Below are positions 56,105 through 64,000 of a stretch of 64,000 nucleotides of DNA, one piece after another. Positions within the stretch are counted from its first letter, which is position 1; the number at the start of each line of letters is the position of its first letter. Position numbers and translations under genes: made by a program. Origin of the DNA: Pueribacillus theae (GTDB taxonomy: Bacteria; Bacillota; Bacilli; Bacillales; UBA6769); assembly GCF_003097615.1 (NCBI RefSeq), contig NZ_QCZG01000004.1:1-64000 (forward strand). Reading direction: 5' to 3'. The notes below the pieces were generated by a model that was not told where the DNA came from, searched no databases, and saw only the letters and a program-made list of their open reading frames with translations.

Positions 56105-57304
56105 TCAGTCAACAAGCTCCGGATGAAAGCTTTCTTTCCAAGGAAGCCCCCATTTGTTCAATGCTTCCATGAACGGATCTGGGTCAAACTCCTCAATATT
56201 ATAAACGCCGGGCTTATTCCATTTTCCTGTCATCAACATCACGGCACCAATCATCGCAGGAACACCTGTCGTATAGGAAACGGCCTGTGAGCCTACTTCT
56301 TTGTAGCACTCTTCATGGTCGCACACGTTGTACAGATAATACGTTTTTTCTTTTCCGTCTTTTTTGCCGCGAAAGATGCACCCGATATTCGTTTTCCCTT
56401 TTGTACGCGGCCCAAGAGAAGCAGGATCAGGCAAGACCGCTTTTAGAAATTGAAGGGGGATAATTTCTTTTCCTTCAAACATAATCGGTTCAATGGATGT
56501 CATGCCAACGTTTTCGAGACATTTTAGGTGGGTTAAATAGCTTTCTCCAAATGTCATGAAAAAGCGAATTTGCTTTAAGCCGGGAATATTTACAGCTAGT
56601 GATTCAAGTTCTTCATGGTAGAGCAAATACATATCTCTTTCACCGATTTCAGGGAAATGGTAGACGCGTTTAATTTCCATCGGTTTTGTTTCGATCCATT
56701 CCCCTTCCTTCCAGTACCTGCCGTTTGCTGAAACCTCGCGGATATTAATTTCAGGGTTAAAATTCGTTGCGAAAGGATAGCCGTGATCCCCTGCGTTGCA
56801 ATCAAGGATATCGATATATTCGATTTCATCAAAATGGTGCTTCAGCGCATAAGCGGAAAATACACCTGTAACGCCAGGATCGAAACCGCTCCCCAGAAGC
56901 GCTGTAATGCCTGCTTCTTCAAAACGTTCGCGGTAAGCCCATTGCCATTTGTATTCAAATTTTGCCGTATCCTCTGGCTCGTAGTTCGCTGTGTCCAAAT
57001 AGTTTGTCTTTGTCGCAAGACAAGCATCCATAATTGGAAGATCCTGATAGGGCAACGCAAGGTTCATGACGATGTCAGGCTGTACTTCATTAATTAGAGC
57101 AATCAGTTCGTCTACATGATTTGCATCCACTTGCGCTGTTGTGATTATTGTTTTTCCACCGTCAAGTTTTGCTTTCAAGTCATCGCATTTTGATTTTGTC
57201 CGGCTTGCGATACAGATTTCTTCAAATACCTCACTGTTTTGTACACATTTATGAATGGCTACTGAAGCCACACCACCACAACCAATAATAAGTGCTTTTC
57301 CCAT
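56105..57304 (-). CDS. Carboxynorspermidine/carboxyspermidine dehydrogenase (saccharopine dehydrogenase family)
   Basis: The N-terminal Rossmann fold shows LIIGCGGVASVAIHKC; GSGFDPGVTGVFSAY and TGVPAMIGAVML are family-typical. This branch of the LYS1-like family, when encoded beside nspC, makes carboxyspermidine from putrescine and aspartate semialdehyde with NADPH. ATG 57304, with GGAGAGAGG-like sequence upstream, gives 399 aa; the frame extends to 57349. It lies 79 bases after speB and one base before nspC. Confidence 0.88.
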   Translation of the reverse strand: MGKALIIGCGGVASVAIHKCVQNSEVFEEICIASRTKSKCDDLKAKLDGGKTIITTAQVDANHVDELIALINEVQPDIVMNLALPYQDLPIMDACLATKTNYLDTANYEPEDTAKFEYKWQWAYRERFEEAGITALLGSGFDPGVTGVFSAYALKHHFDEIEYIDILDCNAGDHGYPFATNFNPEINIREVSANGRYWKEGEWIETKPMEIKRVYHFPEIGERDMYLLYHEELESLAVNIPGLKQIRFFMTFGESYLTHLKCLENVGMTSIEPIMFEGKEIIPLQFLKAVLPDPASLGPRTKGKTNIGCIFRGKKDGKEKTYYLYNVCDHEECYKEVGSQAVSYTTGVPAMIGAVMLMTGKWNKPGVYNIEEFDPDPFMEALNKWGLPWKESFHPELVD

Positions 57305-57383
57305 TTTCCTCTCTCCTCTCCCATAGGGAACAAAAGATTGTAACTTCATTCAGCAGAAGTCCCCACTCTGTTCAATTTATAAA

Positions 57384-58235
57384 CTATAAAGCTAAAAGTA
57401 ATTCTCTAATTACCTTACAGGCAGTCGCAGTCGAAATGCCGCTAGGATCATATGCAGGTGAAAGTTCATTGATGTCACACCCTGCGATATTTAAGCCATT
57501 GCATACTGTTAAAATTGCATCAAGCAGCTGTATAAATGTGACGCCGCCTGCTTCAGGTGTACCTGTTCCAGGAAATACTGATGGATCAAGTACATCAAGG
57601 TCCACAGTAAGATATACCGGTTTGTCCCCAATTTCGTTTACGATGTTTTGCAGTCCTTCAAAATTGAATTTATTCGTGAAGACATGGCCTTCTGCACTCC
57701 ATTCGAATTCAGAGCGATCGCCTGAACGGATGCCAAACTGAAAGATGCGCCCGTCCCCAAGAATGTCATGGCAACGGCGGATCACAGATGCATGGGACAG
57801 TGTTTCACCGAGATAATCTTCACGCAAATCGGTATGAGCATCGAATTGGATGATGTGCAAATCCGGATGCTTTTCGGCGACAGCCCGGACCGCTCCAAGC
57901 GTAACGAGATGCTCACCACCGATCATAAAAGGCAGCTTTCCATCTTCTAAAATCTTGTTTGTCCGCTTTTGAATTTCATTCAGTACCCGCACCGCGTTAC
58001 CAAAGCACAGCTCAAGATCGCCACTGTCAAAAACCGAAAGATCCATCAAATCTTTATTTTGGTAAGGGCTGTACGTTTCGAGCCCAAATGATTCCGAACG
58101 AATCGCCGAAGGACCAAAGCGTGTACCTGGACGAAAAGAGGTCGTCCCATCAAAAGGAGCTCCAAACAAGACAATCTTTGCTTCCTCATATTCCGCTTCA
58201 CAGCCAATGAATGTTTGGATGTTTTTATTCAGCAT
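57384..58235 (-). CDS. speB: Agmatinase
   Basis: This ureohydrolase has the metal-binding motifs GGEHLVTLG, FDAHTDLREDY and DLDVLDPSVFPGTGTPE. It hydrolyses agmatine to putrescine and urea, following SpeA. 283 aa. The ATG overlaps the end of speE by 11 bases. The speE-speB order is the same as in B. subtilis (speEB). Confidence 0.93.
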   Translation of the reverse strand: MLNKNIQTFIGCEAEYEEAKIVLFGAPFDGTTSFRPGTRFGPSAIRSESFGLETYSPYQNKDLMDLSVFDSGDLELCFGNAVRVLNEIQKRTNKILEDGKLPFMIGGEHLVTLGAVRAVAEKHPDLHIIQFDAHTDLREDYLGETLSHASVIRRCHDILGDGRIFQFGIRSGDRSEFEWSAEGHVFTNKFNFEGLQNIVNEIGDKPVYLTVDLDVLDPSVFPGTGTPEAGGVTFIQLLDAILTVCNGLNIAGCDINELSPAYDPSGISTATACKVIRELLLAL

Positions 58236-59076
58236 CTTTCAGCAACTCCTCTACATAAGTAGGCAAGGAAAAAGCGCCTGCATGCAGCTTCGTGTTATAA
58301 TAACGCGTTTTGATTCCGAGCTCATTCCATGCTTCCATGTTTAAATCGGAGATTGGATGATACGCTTTCGATGCAAATCCAAACAGCCAATGTCCTGACG
58401 GATAGGTTGGAATATGCGCTTGGTAAACATAGCTGATTGGAAAAGAGTCTACAATTCGTTTGTGCGCCCGCTGCATCGCCGTTGCATCCCCAACATAAAA
58501 AGGACTTTCATGCTGGTTCACCATAATGCCGTCTTCACGAAGCGCTTTATAGCAGCTCCCGTAAAATTCCTTTGTAAATAAGCCTTCTCCCGGGCCGAAC
58601 GGATCGGTTGAATCAACAATGATAAGATCATACTTATTTTCACAAGAGCGAACGAATTTGACGCCGTCCTCTAAATGGATGTGCACCCGGGGCTCATCAA
58701 AGCCTGAAGCGATCTGCGGCAAATATGTTTTGCACACATCAATCACCAGCCCATCAATTTCCACCAAGTCAATATGCTCTACTTGCTGGTAACGTACCAG
58801 TTCACGGACGGCGCCTCCGTCTCCTGCACCGATAACGAGAATATTTTGCGGATTCGGGTGCACAGCCATCGGGACATGGGTAATCATTTCGTGGTAGATG
58901 AATTCATCCTTTTCGGTAAGCATCAGGTAGCCGTCAAGCGTCAGGAAGCGCCCAAATTCTTTCGATTCAAATACATCGATGCGTTGGTATTCACTTTGGG
59001 CGCTGTATAGTTGCTTTTCCACTCTGATTGAAAGCTTTACATGAGGTGTATGGCGTTCACTAAACCACAATTCCAT
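58225..59076 (-). CDS. speE: Spermidine synthase
   Basis: This aminopropyltransferase has IGAGDGGAVRELVR near residue 80 for decarboxylated AdoMet and the catalytic Asp in IIVDSTDPFGPGEGLF near 150. It makes spermidine from putrescine. 283 aa. The N-terminus MELWFSERHTPHVK is typical. It lies 247 bases after speA, a gap filled by repeats, so the operon may have an internal promoter or simply be interrupted. Confidence 0.94.
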   Translation of the reverse strand: MELWFSERHTPHVKLSIRVEKQLYSAQSEYQRIDVFESKEFGRFLTLDGYLMLTEKDEFIYHEMITHVPMAVHPNPQNILVIGAGDGGAVRELVRYQQVEHIDLVEIDGLVIDVCKTYLPQIASGFDEPRVHIHLEDGVKFVRSCENKYDLIIVDSTDPFGPGEGLFTKEFYGSCYKALREDGIMVNQHESPFYVGDATAMQRAHKRIVDSFPISYVYQAHIPTYPSGHWLFGFASKAYHPISDLNMEAWNELGIKTRYYNTKLHAGAFSLPTYVEELLKDAE

Positions 59077-59104
59077 GTTTACATTCTCCTTTTAATTTTA
59101 TTCA

Positions 59105-59142
59105 GCTGAAGTCCTCCGCTTCGATAAGTGGCGGGATGGACG
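59105..59142. repeat. Dispersed palindromic repeat, copy D (inverted)
   Basis: Read on the minus strand it gives CGTCCATCCCGCCACTTATC followed by GAAGCGGAGGACTTC, matching copies A-C in order: CGTCC, then CCACT, then GAAG. A partial relative (TTCAGCAGAAGTCCCCACTC) lies at 57346-57365. Confidence 0.5.
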
Positions 59143-59144
59143 AT

Positions 59145-59345
59145 AAATATTTTTACAATTCAGCGGGGTTCAAATCCTGGCTGAATAAAATTAAAGCCTC
59201 CGGCGGATGTCACAGATTTTTTAATTGAAGCAATTGAAGTTCGACTAAAAACGCAACGTCATGTTGCAACGTCGAACTGACCTACATCCTGTAGCCCTAA
59301 GCTCGAAAAAAATCTGGACGCAATTACTCCAAGGCGTAATTGATT
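59145..59345. repeat. Structured intergenic element between speA and speE
   Basis: This stretch is built of short palindromes: GCAACGTCATGTTGC, CTACATCCTGTAG, GCCTCCGGCGG and CAATTAC/GTAATTG at its right end, which overlaps the speA stop. I recall similar phrases from intergenic repeats of other Bacillaceae, so it is probably a dispersed repeat. It could also act as a processing or partial-termination site. Confidence 0.45.
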
Positions 59346-60805
59346 ATAACATTCAGCCGTTCGATGTTATGGTCTTCAGGCCCTGTCATGGAGCAGCCTT
59401 TTTCTTTTGCATATTCGATATAATCGATGATTTCCTCCGTGATGCGTTCTCCCGGCGCAAGAATGGGAATCCCAGGCGGGTAGCACATTACAAACTCGCT
59501 GCACACCCGTCCAGCGGCCTCTCGTAATGGCAATGATTCCTTTTCTGCATAAAACGCATATTGCGGCGTCGTGAGCACCTCCGGATCGATATATTCTTGT
59601 GTGATAAGGCCAGATTTATCCCTTCGATAGCGGCGGCGGATTTCAGCAAGCGCACTGATTAACCGCTCCACATCCCGTTTTCGGTCTCCGACGGAAACAT
59701 AAGCAAGAATGTTGCCGATATCCCCGAATTCGATTTGGATATCATATTCATCACGCAACAGGTCATATACCTCAATCCCGGCGAGACCGATATCAAGCGT
59801 ATGGACCGACAGTTTCGTTACATCAAAATCAAAAATACTGTCGCCGTTGACCAGTTCTTTTGAAAAAGCATAATAATCACCAATTTTATTGATTTCACTG
59901 CGCACGTATTCTGCTAATTCGATGACCTTCCTGAAAATTTGCTCACCATGTAAAGCAAGGTTTCGGCGGGAAAGATCAAGGCTGGAAAGCAGAAGATAAG
60001 ACCCGCTTGTCGTTTGGCTCAAATTAATAATTTGCCTTGCATAACCTGCATTTACCGAAGGCCCCATTAAAAGAAATGAGCTCTGCGTCAAACTGCCTCC
60101 TGACTTATGCATGCTTACAGAAGACATATCTGCGCCTGCTTCCATAGCTGAAACAGGGAGGCTTTTCTCAAAAGACAAATGTGTGCCGTGCGCTTCATCA
60201 ACCAATACGAGCATATGATGTTTGTGCGCCAATTTAACGATGCTGCGCAAATCCGAACAAATGCCATAATACGTTGGATTATTCACTAATATCGCTTTTG
60301 CGTCCGGGTTTTCCAGTATGGCTTTTTCGACTTGTTTAATGGACATCCCGAGTGAAATCCCAAGTCTTTTGTCAATCTCGGGATTCACATAAACTGGCTC
60401 CGCTCCGCATAGTACAAGCGCATTGATGACACTGCGGTGAACATTACGGGGAAGGATGATTTTGTCTCCTTTCTTACAAGCAGTCAGTACCATACCTTGC
60501 ACAGCCGATGTTGTACCGTTCACCATAAAGAAAGCTTGTGCCGCACCAAAAGCCTGTGCCGCTAAGCTTTCTGCTTCCTTAATGACAGATGTTGGATGGC
60601 ATAAATTATCCAGCGGCTTCATCGAGTTGACATCTAAGCTGACACATTGCTCTCCCAAAAAAGCCGTCAGTTCTGGATTGCCTCTTCCCCGTTTATGGCC
60701 TGGCACATCGAAAGGAACGATCCGTTTTTTCTTGAATTGTTCCAACGCTTCGTAGATTGGCGCCCGTTCCTGAGAAAGCGAGTGCGTTTTCTCTTTTTTA
60801 TTCAT
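59324..60805 (-). CDS. speA: Arginine decarboxylase (Orn/Lys/Arg decarboxylase family, SpeA type)
   Basis: This fold-type I PLP enzyme has PFDVPGHKRGRGN near residue 32, the PLP lysine in SMHKSGGSLTQSSF near 228, and DEAHGTHLSF carrying the Asp that pairs with the cofactor. B. subtilis SpeA of the same size decarboxylates arginine to agmatine. Lysine decarboxylase activity cannot be excluded from sequence, but speB in the operon supports arginine. 493 aa. The ATG overlaps the speD stop by one base. Confidence 0.92.
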   Translation of the reverse strand: MNKKEKTHSLSQERAPIYEALEQFKKKRIVPFDVPGHKRGRGNPELTAFLGEQCVSLDVNSMKPLDNLCHPTSVIKEAESLAAQAFGAAQAFFMVNGTTSAVQGMVLTACKKGDKIILPRNVHRSVINALVLCGAEPVYVNPEIDKRLGISLGMSIKQVEKAILENPDAKAILVNNPTYYGICSDLRSIVKLAHKHHMLVLVDEAHGTHLSFEKSLPVSAMEAGADMSSVSMHKSGGSLTQSSFLLMGPSVNAGYARQIINLSQTTSGSYLLLSSLDLSRRNLALHGEQIFRKVIELAEYVRSEINKIGDYYAFSKELVNGDSIFDFDVTKLSVHTLDIGLAGIEVYDLLRDEYDIQIEFGDIGNILAYVSVGDRKRDVERLISALAEIRRRYRRDKSGLITQEYIDPEVLTTPQYAFYAEKESLPLREAAGRVCSEFVMCYPPGIPILAPGERITEEIIDYIEYAKEKGCSMTGPEDHNIERLNVIINYALE

Positions 60806-61566
60806 CAGTAGACCTCCACCCCACTGAATATCTCGACCATTTCACGCCGGAGACTTGTCATGATCTCAAGCCTCTTTTCCGGGGATATCTCATACACATC
60901 AGTGTTGAACAAATAATTTTGCAAATCGATTTCCTTAATAAGCATTTTTGTATGAAACAGATTTGCCTGGTATACATTTAGATCGACCGCATCGTAGCGT
61001 TGCAATATCTTTGGTTCAATATAATCCTGAATTGATATCATTTTATGATCCATATACAGTTTTTTTCCTTCGACATTACGGGTGAAGCCGCGTACTCGAT
61101 AATCCATTGTAATAATATCCGAGTCAAAGCTTCGGATAAGATAATCGAGCGTATAAAGAGGTGTAATCTCTCCGCATGTTGCAACATCAATGTCTACCCG
61201 AAATGTTGCAAGGCTGTTGTCGGGATGATATTCAGGATAAGTATGAACGGTCACATGGCTTTTGTCCAAATGTGCCACAATCGTATCACGGTCGGCAGAT
61301 GGCGATTGGCCTTCGGCAATTAAGCACGTCACGCTCGCACCTTGTGGATCGTAATCCTGCTTGGAGATATTCAACACTTGTGCACCGATCATCTCTGTAA
61401 CCCGAGTCAATATACTAGTCAATCGCTCTGAATTGTATTGTTCATCAACGTATTCGATGTAATCCTGTTGCTCACGGGGGGTTTTGGCATAACAGACATC
61501 GTAAATATTGAAACTTAAAGATTTTGTTAAATTGTTGAAGCCGTAAAGTTTAAGTTTATTCTCCAC
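60805..61566 (-). CDS. speD: S-adenosylmethionine decarboxylase proenzyme, E. coli (class 1a) type
   Basis: The enzyme self-cleaves at Lys-Ser in [14 protein letters not shown] to form its pyruvoyl cofactor and supplies aminopropyl groups to Spe[15 protein letters not shown] at the N-terminus, [21 protein letters not shown] and [14 protein letters not shown] match the long E. coli SpeD. B. subtilis has a short class 1b enzyme, so this form suggests a different origin. GTG 61566, with GAGGGGG eight bases upstream, gives 253 aa; the frame continues in-register into the leader to 61665. First gene of the operon. Confidence 0.93.
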   Translation of the reverse strand: MENKLKLYGFNNLTKSLSFNIYDVCYAKTPREQQDYIEYVDEQYNSERLTSILTRVTEMIGAQVLNISKQDYDPQGASVTCLIAEGQSPSADRDTIVAHLDKSHVTVHTYPEYHPDNSLATFRVDIDVATCGEITPLYTLDYLIRSFDSDIITMDYRVRGFTRNVEGKKLYMDHKMISIQDYIEPKILQRYDAVDLNVYQANLFHTKMLIKEIDLQNYLFNTDVYEISPEKRLEIMTSLRREMVEIFSGVEVY

Positions 61567-61581
61567 ATCACATACCCCCTC

Positions 61582-61629
61582 AAAAAATAAAAAAGCAAGT
61601 GCATGCCGCTTGATCGCGCATCCCTTGCT
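61582..61629 (-). terminator. Attenuator-like hairpin in the speD leader
   Basis: On the minus strand AGCAAGGGATGC pairs imperfectly with GCATGCACTTGCT, followed by TTTTTATTTTTT, immediately before the speD ribosome binding site. It looks like an intrinsic terminator inside the leader. Confidence 0.6.
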
Positions 61630-61695
61630 TATCGATATATTTGTAATATAAAAAAGCATATTCAATCAGATCATTGCCATAAAGTTCCAAAGGGT

Positions 61696-61724
61696 ATTAT
61701 GGCAGAAAGCTTTTTAATATTCAA
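61696..61724 (-). promoter_or_regulatory. Promoter of the polyamine operon
   Basis: TTGAAT (61719-61724), 17 bases, CATAAT (61696-61701) on the minus strand. The leader would be about 120 bases and include the attenuator. Confidence 0.65.
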
Positions 61725-61806
61725 ATATACCCGAATAGGTTTCTTAGAGTCTATATAGCAAATAATTTACTTTTACCACTCTTATTGACCGTTTCACAAG
61801 TTGATG

Positions 61807-61946
61807 AGCGTTTGCACGCTTTGGTTATAAAGTAACCAACTTATAAAAGTTGAGCTTTTAACTCAATCAATAAGGCAACAAAGTTGCCAATCGGCAGTTG
61901 ACCCGGCTGTCCGTATGGCCTTGACTCTCCCTTGGAAAGTGGTCAA
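61807..61946. other. Cluster of adjacent hairpins in the speD upstream region
   Basis: Six perfect or near-perfect palindromes follow each other: AGCGTTTGCACGCT (61807-61820), GGTTATAAAGTAACC (61823-61837), CAACTTATAAAAGTTG (61837-61852), TTGAG/CTCAA (61850-61866), GGCAACAAAGTTGCC (61874-61888) and TTGAC/GTCAA (61921-61946). A 37-codon minus-strand frame (61863-61976, MNKSLSEQITL..) with a weak AAGGA overlaps. The remaining stretch 61947-62330 is A/T-rich, without a supported gene; AGGGAAAGAAGGGG (about 62209) can pair with CCCCTTCCCT (about 62267). Confidence 0.5.
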
Positions 61947-62330
61947 AGTTATTTGCTCGGAAAGACTCTTATTCATGAATATTTGCTTTCCTTAAAATAA
62001 TAACTCGGTTATTTTATCAGCTAAAAGAGAATTTTTCAATAGGAAATAAAAATTTTTTTAATAATTGTATGACACTAATTTTATGAAATGACGTTGCATG
62101 GGCTTAAATTTCATTTGTCAATTGTTATTGCAGATCTTTATTGAGGAAATCTTTCCCTTGATTGTCATTTTAGTGTCCTAAAACGAAAAAAGTTCCTTAT
62201 AATTAGGTAGGGAAAGAAGGGGCAAAGAATTTACTAGCCTGTTTCGTTATTGTAGGTGATAGCTCCCCTTCCCTATATTTACTGCTAGGTTTCTTATTTT
62301 GTAATAAAATCGTGGAATTGAGGTGCGGCT

Positions 62331-63422
62331 GTGAGAAACATCGATTCTTTTTCTGATAAAAGTGAGGAGAAGGAAAGTTACCGATCAATTTTAATCAATT
62401 ATCTCTTGGGTGGGGTGTTTGTTTATCTTTATAGCATTCCGAATATCTTTTTTGTGTATATTGATGATAAATGGCGTTTGTTTGCGGTTTTACTCTGTTT
62501 AAGTTATTTTGTGATGAGCGCAGGTGCTGCATATATTGTTTACCGCTTCCCAAGTTATCAGCGACTCGAGACAAACCTGCTTGCTTTCACGGTTTGTTTA
62601 TGGTCAATGGTGGCGATCAATTTATATGGGATACAGGCGCTGGTGGATCAACCTTTTTACCAAAAGCTCTATATTAATCTTCTATGGATTCAATTGTTGT
62701 TCATTTTATTTGCATGGATCAAGTGGATCCCAGTTCGTACACGAAAAATGGTAGCCCGTATCGTAACCATCATCCTTGGCGCTTTTTTTATATTTCATTT
62801 GTTAGGGGTTTTTGCTTCCACAAAAGGCATGGGTATTTATGTATTTTTGTTCGGTAAAGAGGTAGCGGTAGCCCTCATATGGCCGGGTATCGCCCTTTTT
62901 TTCTCTGGATTTTGGACACGCGTGACCATGGCCGGAGGTATAGACTTAGGTGTTACCCAAGAAGAGCGGGCGCGAATGATGGCAGAAGAGAAAGCACGCG
63001 AAGAGGCGAAGAAAAGAAAAGCATCAGAAGAAATGCTGTCAAGTGGACGTTATTTGGAGTATGGAGAGTTGGACTATTACATTGCAGAGGGAATAAGCAG
63101 TTATCGGGAAAAGGGATCAAAGACGTTTGAAGATGTAGAGTTTTTATATGTAGAGAACGGTGTCCGTTATTTTAATCGCTTGGATTGGAGTCCACCAAAA
63201 GAAATGATTTTGTACAAAGAGAACGGGCAATGGTACTGTCAAACAACTGGGCAAGAACCTGAACGAGTGTTGTTGCCAGAGCATTTAGAAGAGGAAAAGC
63301 AAGAATTTGAAATCGATAAACGTGAATATTTGGAACAAGCGATTGAATACAGGCGTATGGTCCCGTACTTTGTTGAGATTCCAAGTGATATTGATGAGTC
63401 CGAGATCGACAGGTATGAATGA
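62331..63422 (+). CDS. Polytopic membrane protein with charged C-terminal domain, unknown
   Basis: I do not recognise this 363-aa protein. About six hydrophobic segments (roughly 24-45, 48-70, 82-102, 112-130, 143-163, 172-195) are followed by a Glu/Lys/Arg-rich helix (about 210-235) and a soluble region with many Tyr and Glu. GAGGTG precedes the GTG start by six bases. It stands alone between the hairpin cluster and ilvD. Confidence 0.8.
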   Translation: MRNIDSFSDKSEEKESYRSILINYLLGGVFVYLYSIPNIFFVYIDDKWRLFAVLLCLSYFVMSAGAAYIVYRFPSYQRLETNLLAFTVCLWSMVAINLYGIQALVDQPFYQKLYINLLWIQLLFILFAWIKWIPVRTRKMVARIVTIILGAFFIFHLLGVFASTKGMGIYVFLFGKEVAVALIWPGIALFFSGFWTRVTMAGGIDLGVTQEERARMMAEEKAREEAKKRKASEEMLSSGRYLEYGELDYYIAEGISSYREKGSKTFEDVEFLYVENGVRYFNRLDWSPPKEMILYKENGQWYCQTTGQEPERVLLPEHLEEEKQEFEIDKREYLEQAIEYRRMVPYFVEIPSDIDESEIDRYE

Positions 63423-63556
63423 AACTGTATTTTTGAAAAAGCTATCAGCTGTTTTGCAACGAACCAAGCTGATCGGACTATTCACTCATGGCCTTTTGAA
63501 TATGTTCATTAAACAAAAGGCAGCCAAATGTCACATTCACTACCTATTCCATATGC

Positions 63557-63594
63557 AAAAACAGGCTATTTCATCATAAATGAAATAGCCTGTA
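63557..63594 (-). terminator. Rho-independent terminator of ilvD
   Basis: ACAGGCTATTTCAT and ATGAAATAGCCTGT form a perfect 14-bp stem; on the minus strand it is followed by TTTTTG. Confidence 0.85.
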
Positions 63595-63674
63595 AATGTT
63601 GATATATCAATGTTTTTATTAGGATTCTGCTTTCCTTTTTCAGCTTCTTCATCAGAACCCGGGATGATTAATAA

Positions 63675-64000
63675 TTATATGCTCATAATACCGCCTTTTG
63701 AAGCGTTTGTCACAAGTTTTGAATATCTTGCCAACCATCCCGTTTTGATTTTGGGTTCAAATGGTTTTAAAGATTTACGGCGTTCTTCTAAAATTTCGTC
63801 CGATACTTTTACATTAATTGTTCGGTTTGGTAAATCAATTTCAATTATATCTCCATTTTCGATTAATGCAATCGGCCCACCTTCAGCAGCTTCCGGTGAA
63901 ATATGTCCAATGGAAATACCTCGTGATGCTCCACTAAACCGTCCATCAGTGATCAACGCTACTTTCGTTCCTAAACCACGCCCCATAATGGCAGAAGTTG
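63675..64000 (-). CDS. ilvD: Dihydroxy-acid dehydratase, C-terminal part (gene continues past the window)
   Basis: The frame runs to the right edge and ends with the IlvD C-terminus: [33 protein letters not shown] with the conserved Ser region, then [19 protein letters not shown]. The full enzyme dehydrates dihydroxy acids in valine, leucine and isoleucine synthesis and carries an Fe-S cluster on its missing N-terminal part. Only about 108 of roughly 560 residues are present, because of the window edge, not truncation. Confidence 0.93.
   Translation of the reverse strand, partial: TSAIMGRGLGTKVALITDGRFSGASRGISIGHISPEAAEGGPIALIENGDIIEIDLPNRTINVKVSDEILEERRKSLKPFEPKIKTGWLARYSKLVTNASKGGIMSI

Overview
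The window is chromosomal DNA of an endospore-forming Bacillaceae (Firmicutes). The evidence is moderate-to-low G+C, AGGAGG-type ribosome binding sites with many TTG/GTG starts, sporulation genes (pdaB, kbaA, gerD, salA, cwlD), poly(glycerol-phosphate) teichoic acid genes, an aa3 quinol oxidase and Fur boxes. I cannot name the species.

Region 1 (1-5300) is the conserved block that in Bacillus subtilis lies between rpsI and an rRNA operon, here read backwards. rRNA promoters and the leader box at the left edge point leftwards out of the window. They are followed by a small unknown gene, pdaB, kbaA, gerD, salA, cwlD and ybaK. Where B. subtilis has rpsI/rplM next to ybaK, this genome has a teichoic acid locus.

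Region 2 (5360-32960) is an unusually large wall teichoic acid locus: tagA, an LCP ligase, tagB, tagD, four CDP-glycerol glycerophosphotransferase genes carrying five catalytic domains (one a tandem fusion), three TarS/TarP-like GT2 glycosyltransferases, the TagGH exporter and a glycerophosphodiesterase. Two secreted hydrolases (a glucosaminidase and an amidase) sit inside it and share the same roughly 70-residue SH3/GW-like repeat. The GT2 and glycerophosphotransferase genes alternate in strand and look like a duplicated, diversified module. This is the most interesting part of the window.

Region 3 (33000-41030) holds yceI, a phosphate transporter with its DUF47 partner, an AI-2E family protein, a small membrane protein and qoxABCD.

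Region 4 (41030-49440) is an iron-siderophore cluster: two permeases, an ATPase, two lipoprotein binding proteins, an AraC regulator and an ABC exporter, with four Fur boxes, three of them at recognisable promoters.

Region 5 (49740-54950) is accessory: SelO, a lipoprotein with an internal duplication and an OmpA domain, a decayed sortase, an unknown lipoprotein and an IS-end-derived palindrome.

Region 6 (54976-61700) is a polyamine operon, speD-speA-speE-speB-CASDH-nspC on the minus strand. It encodes both the S-adenosylmethionine route and the carboxyspermidine route to spermidine, behind a promoter and an attenuator-like hairpin. Further upstream is a dense cluster of hairpins. The window ends with an unknown membrane protein and the 3' part of ilvD.

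All assignments come from reading the sequence and from memory of protein families. No database search was run.
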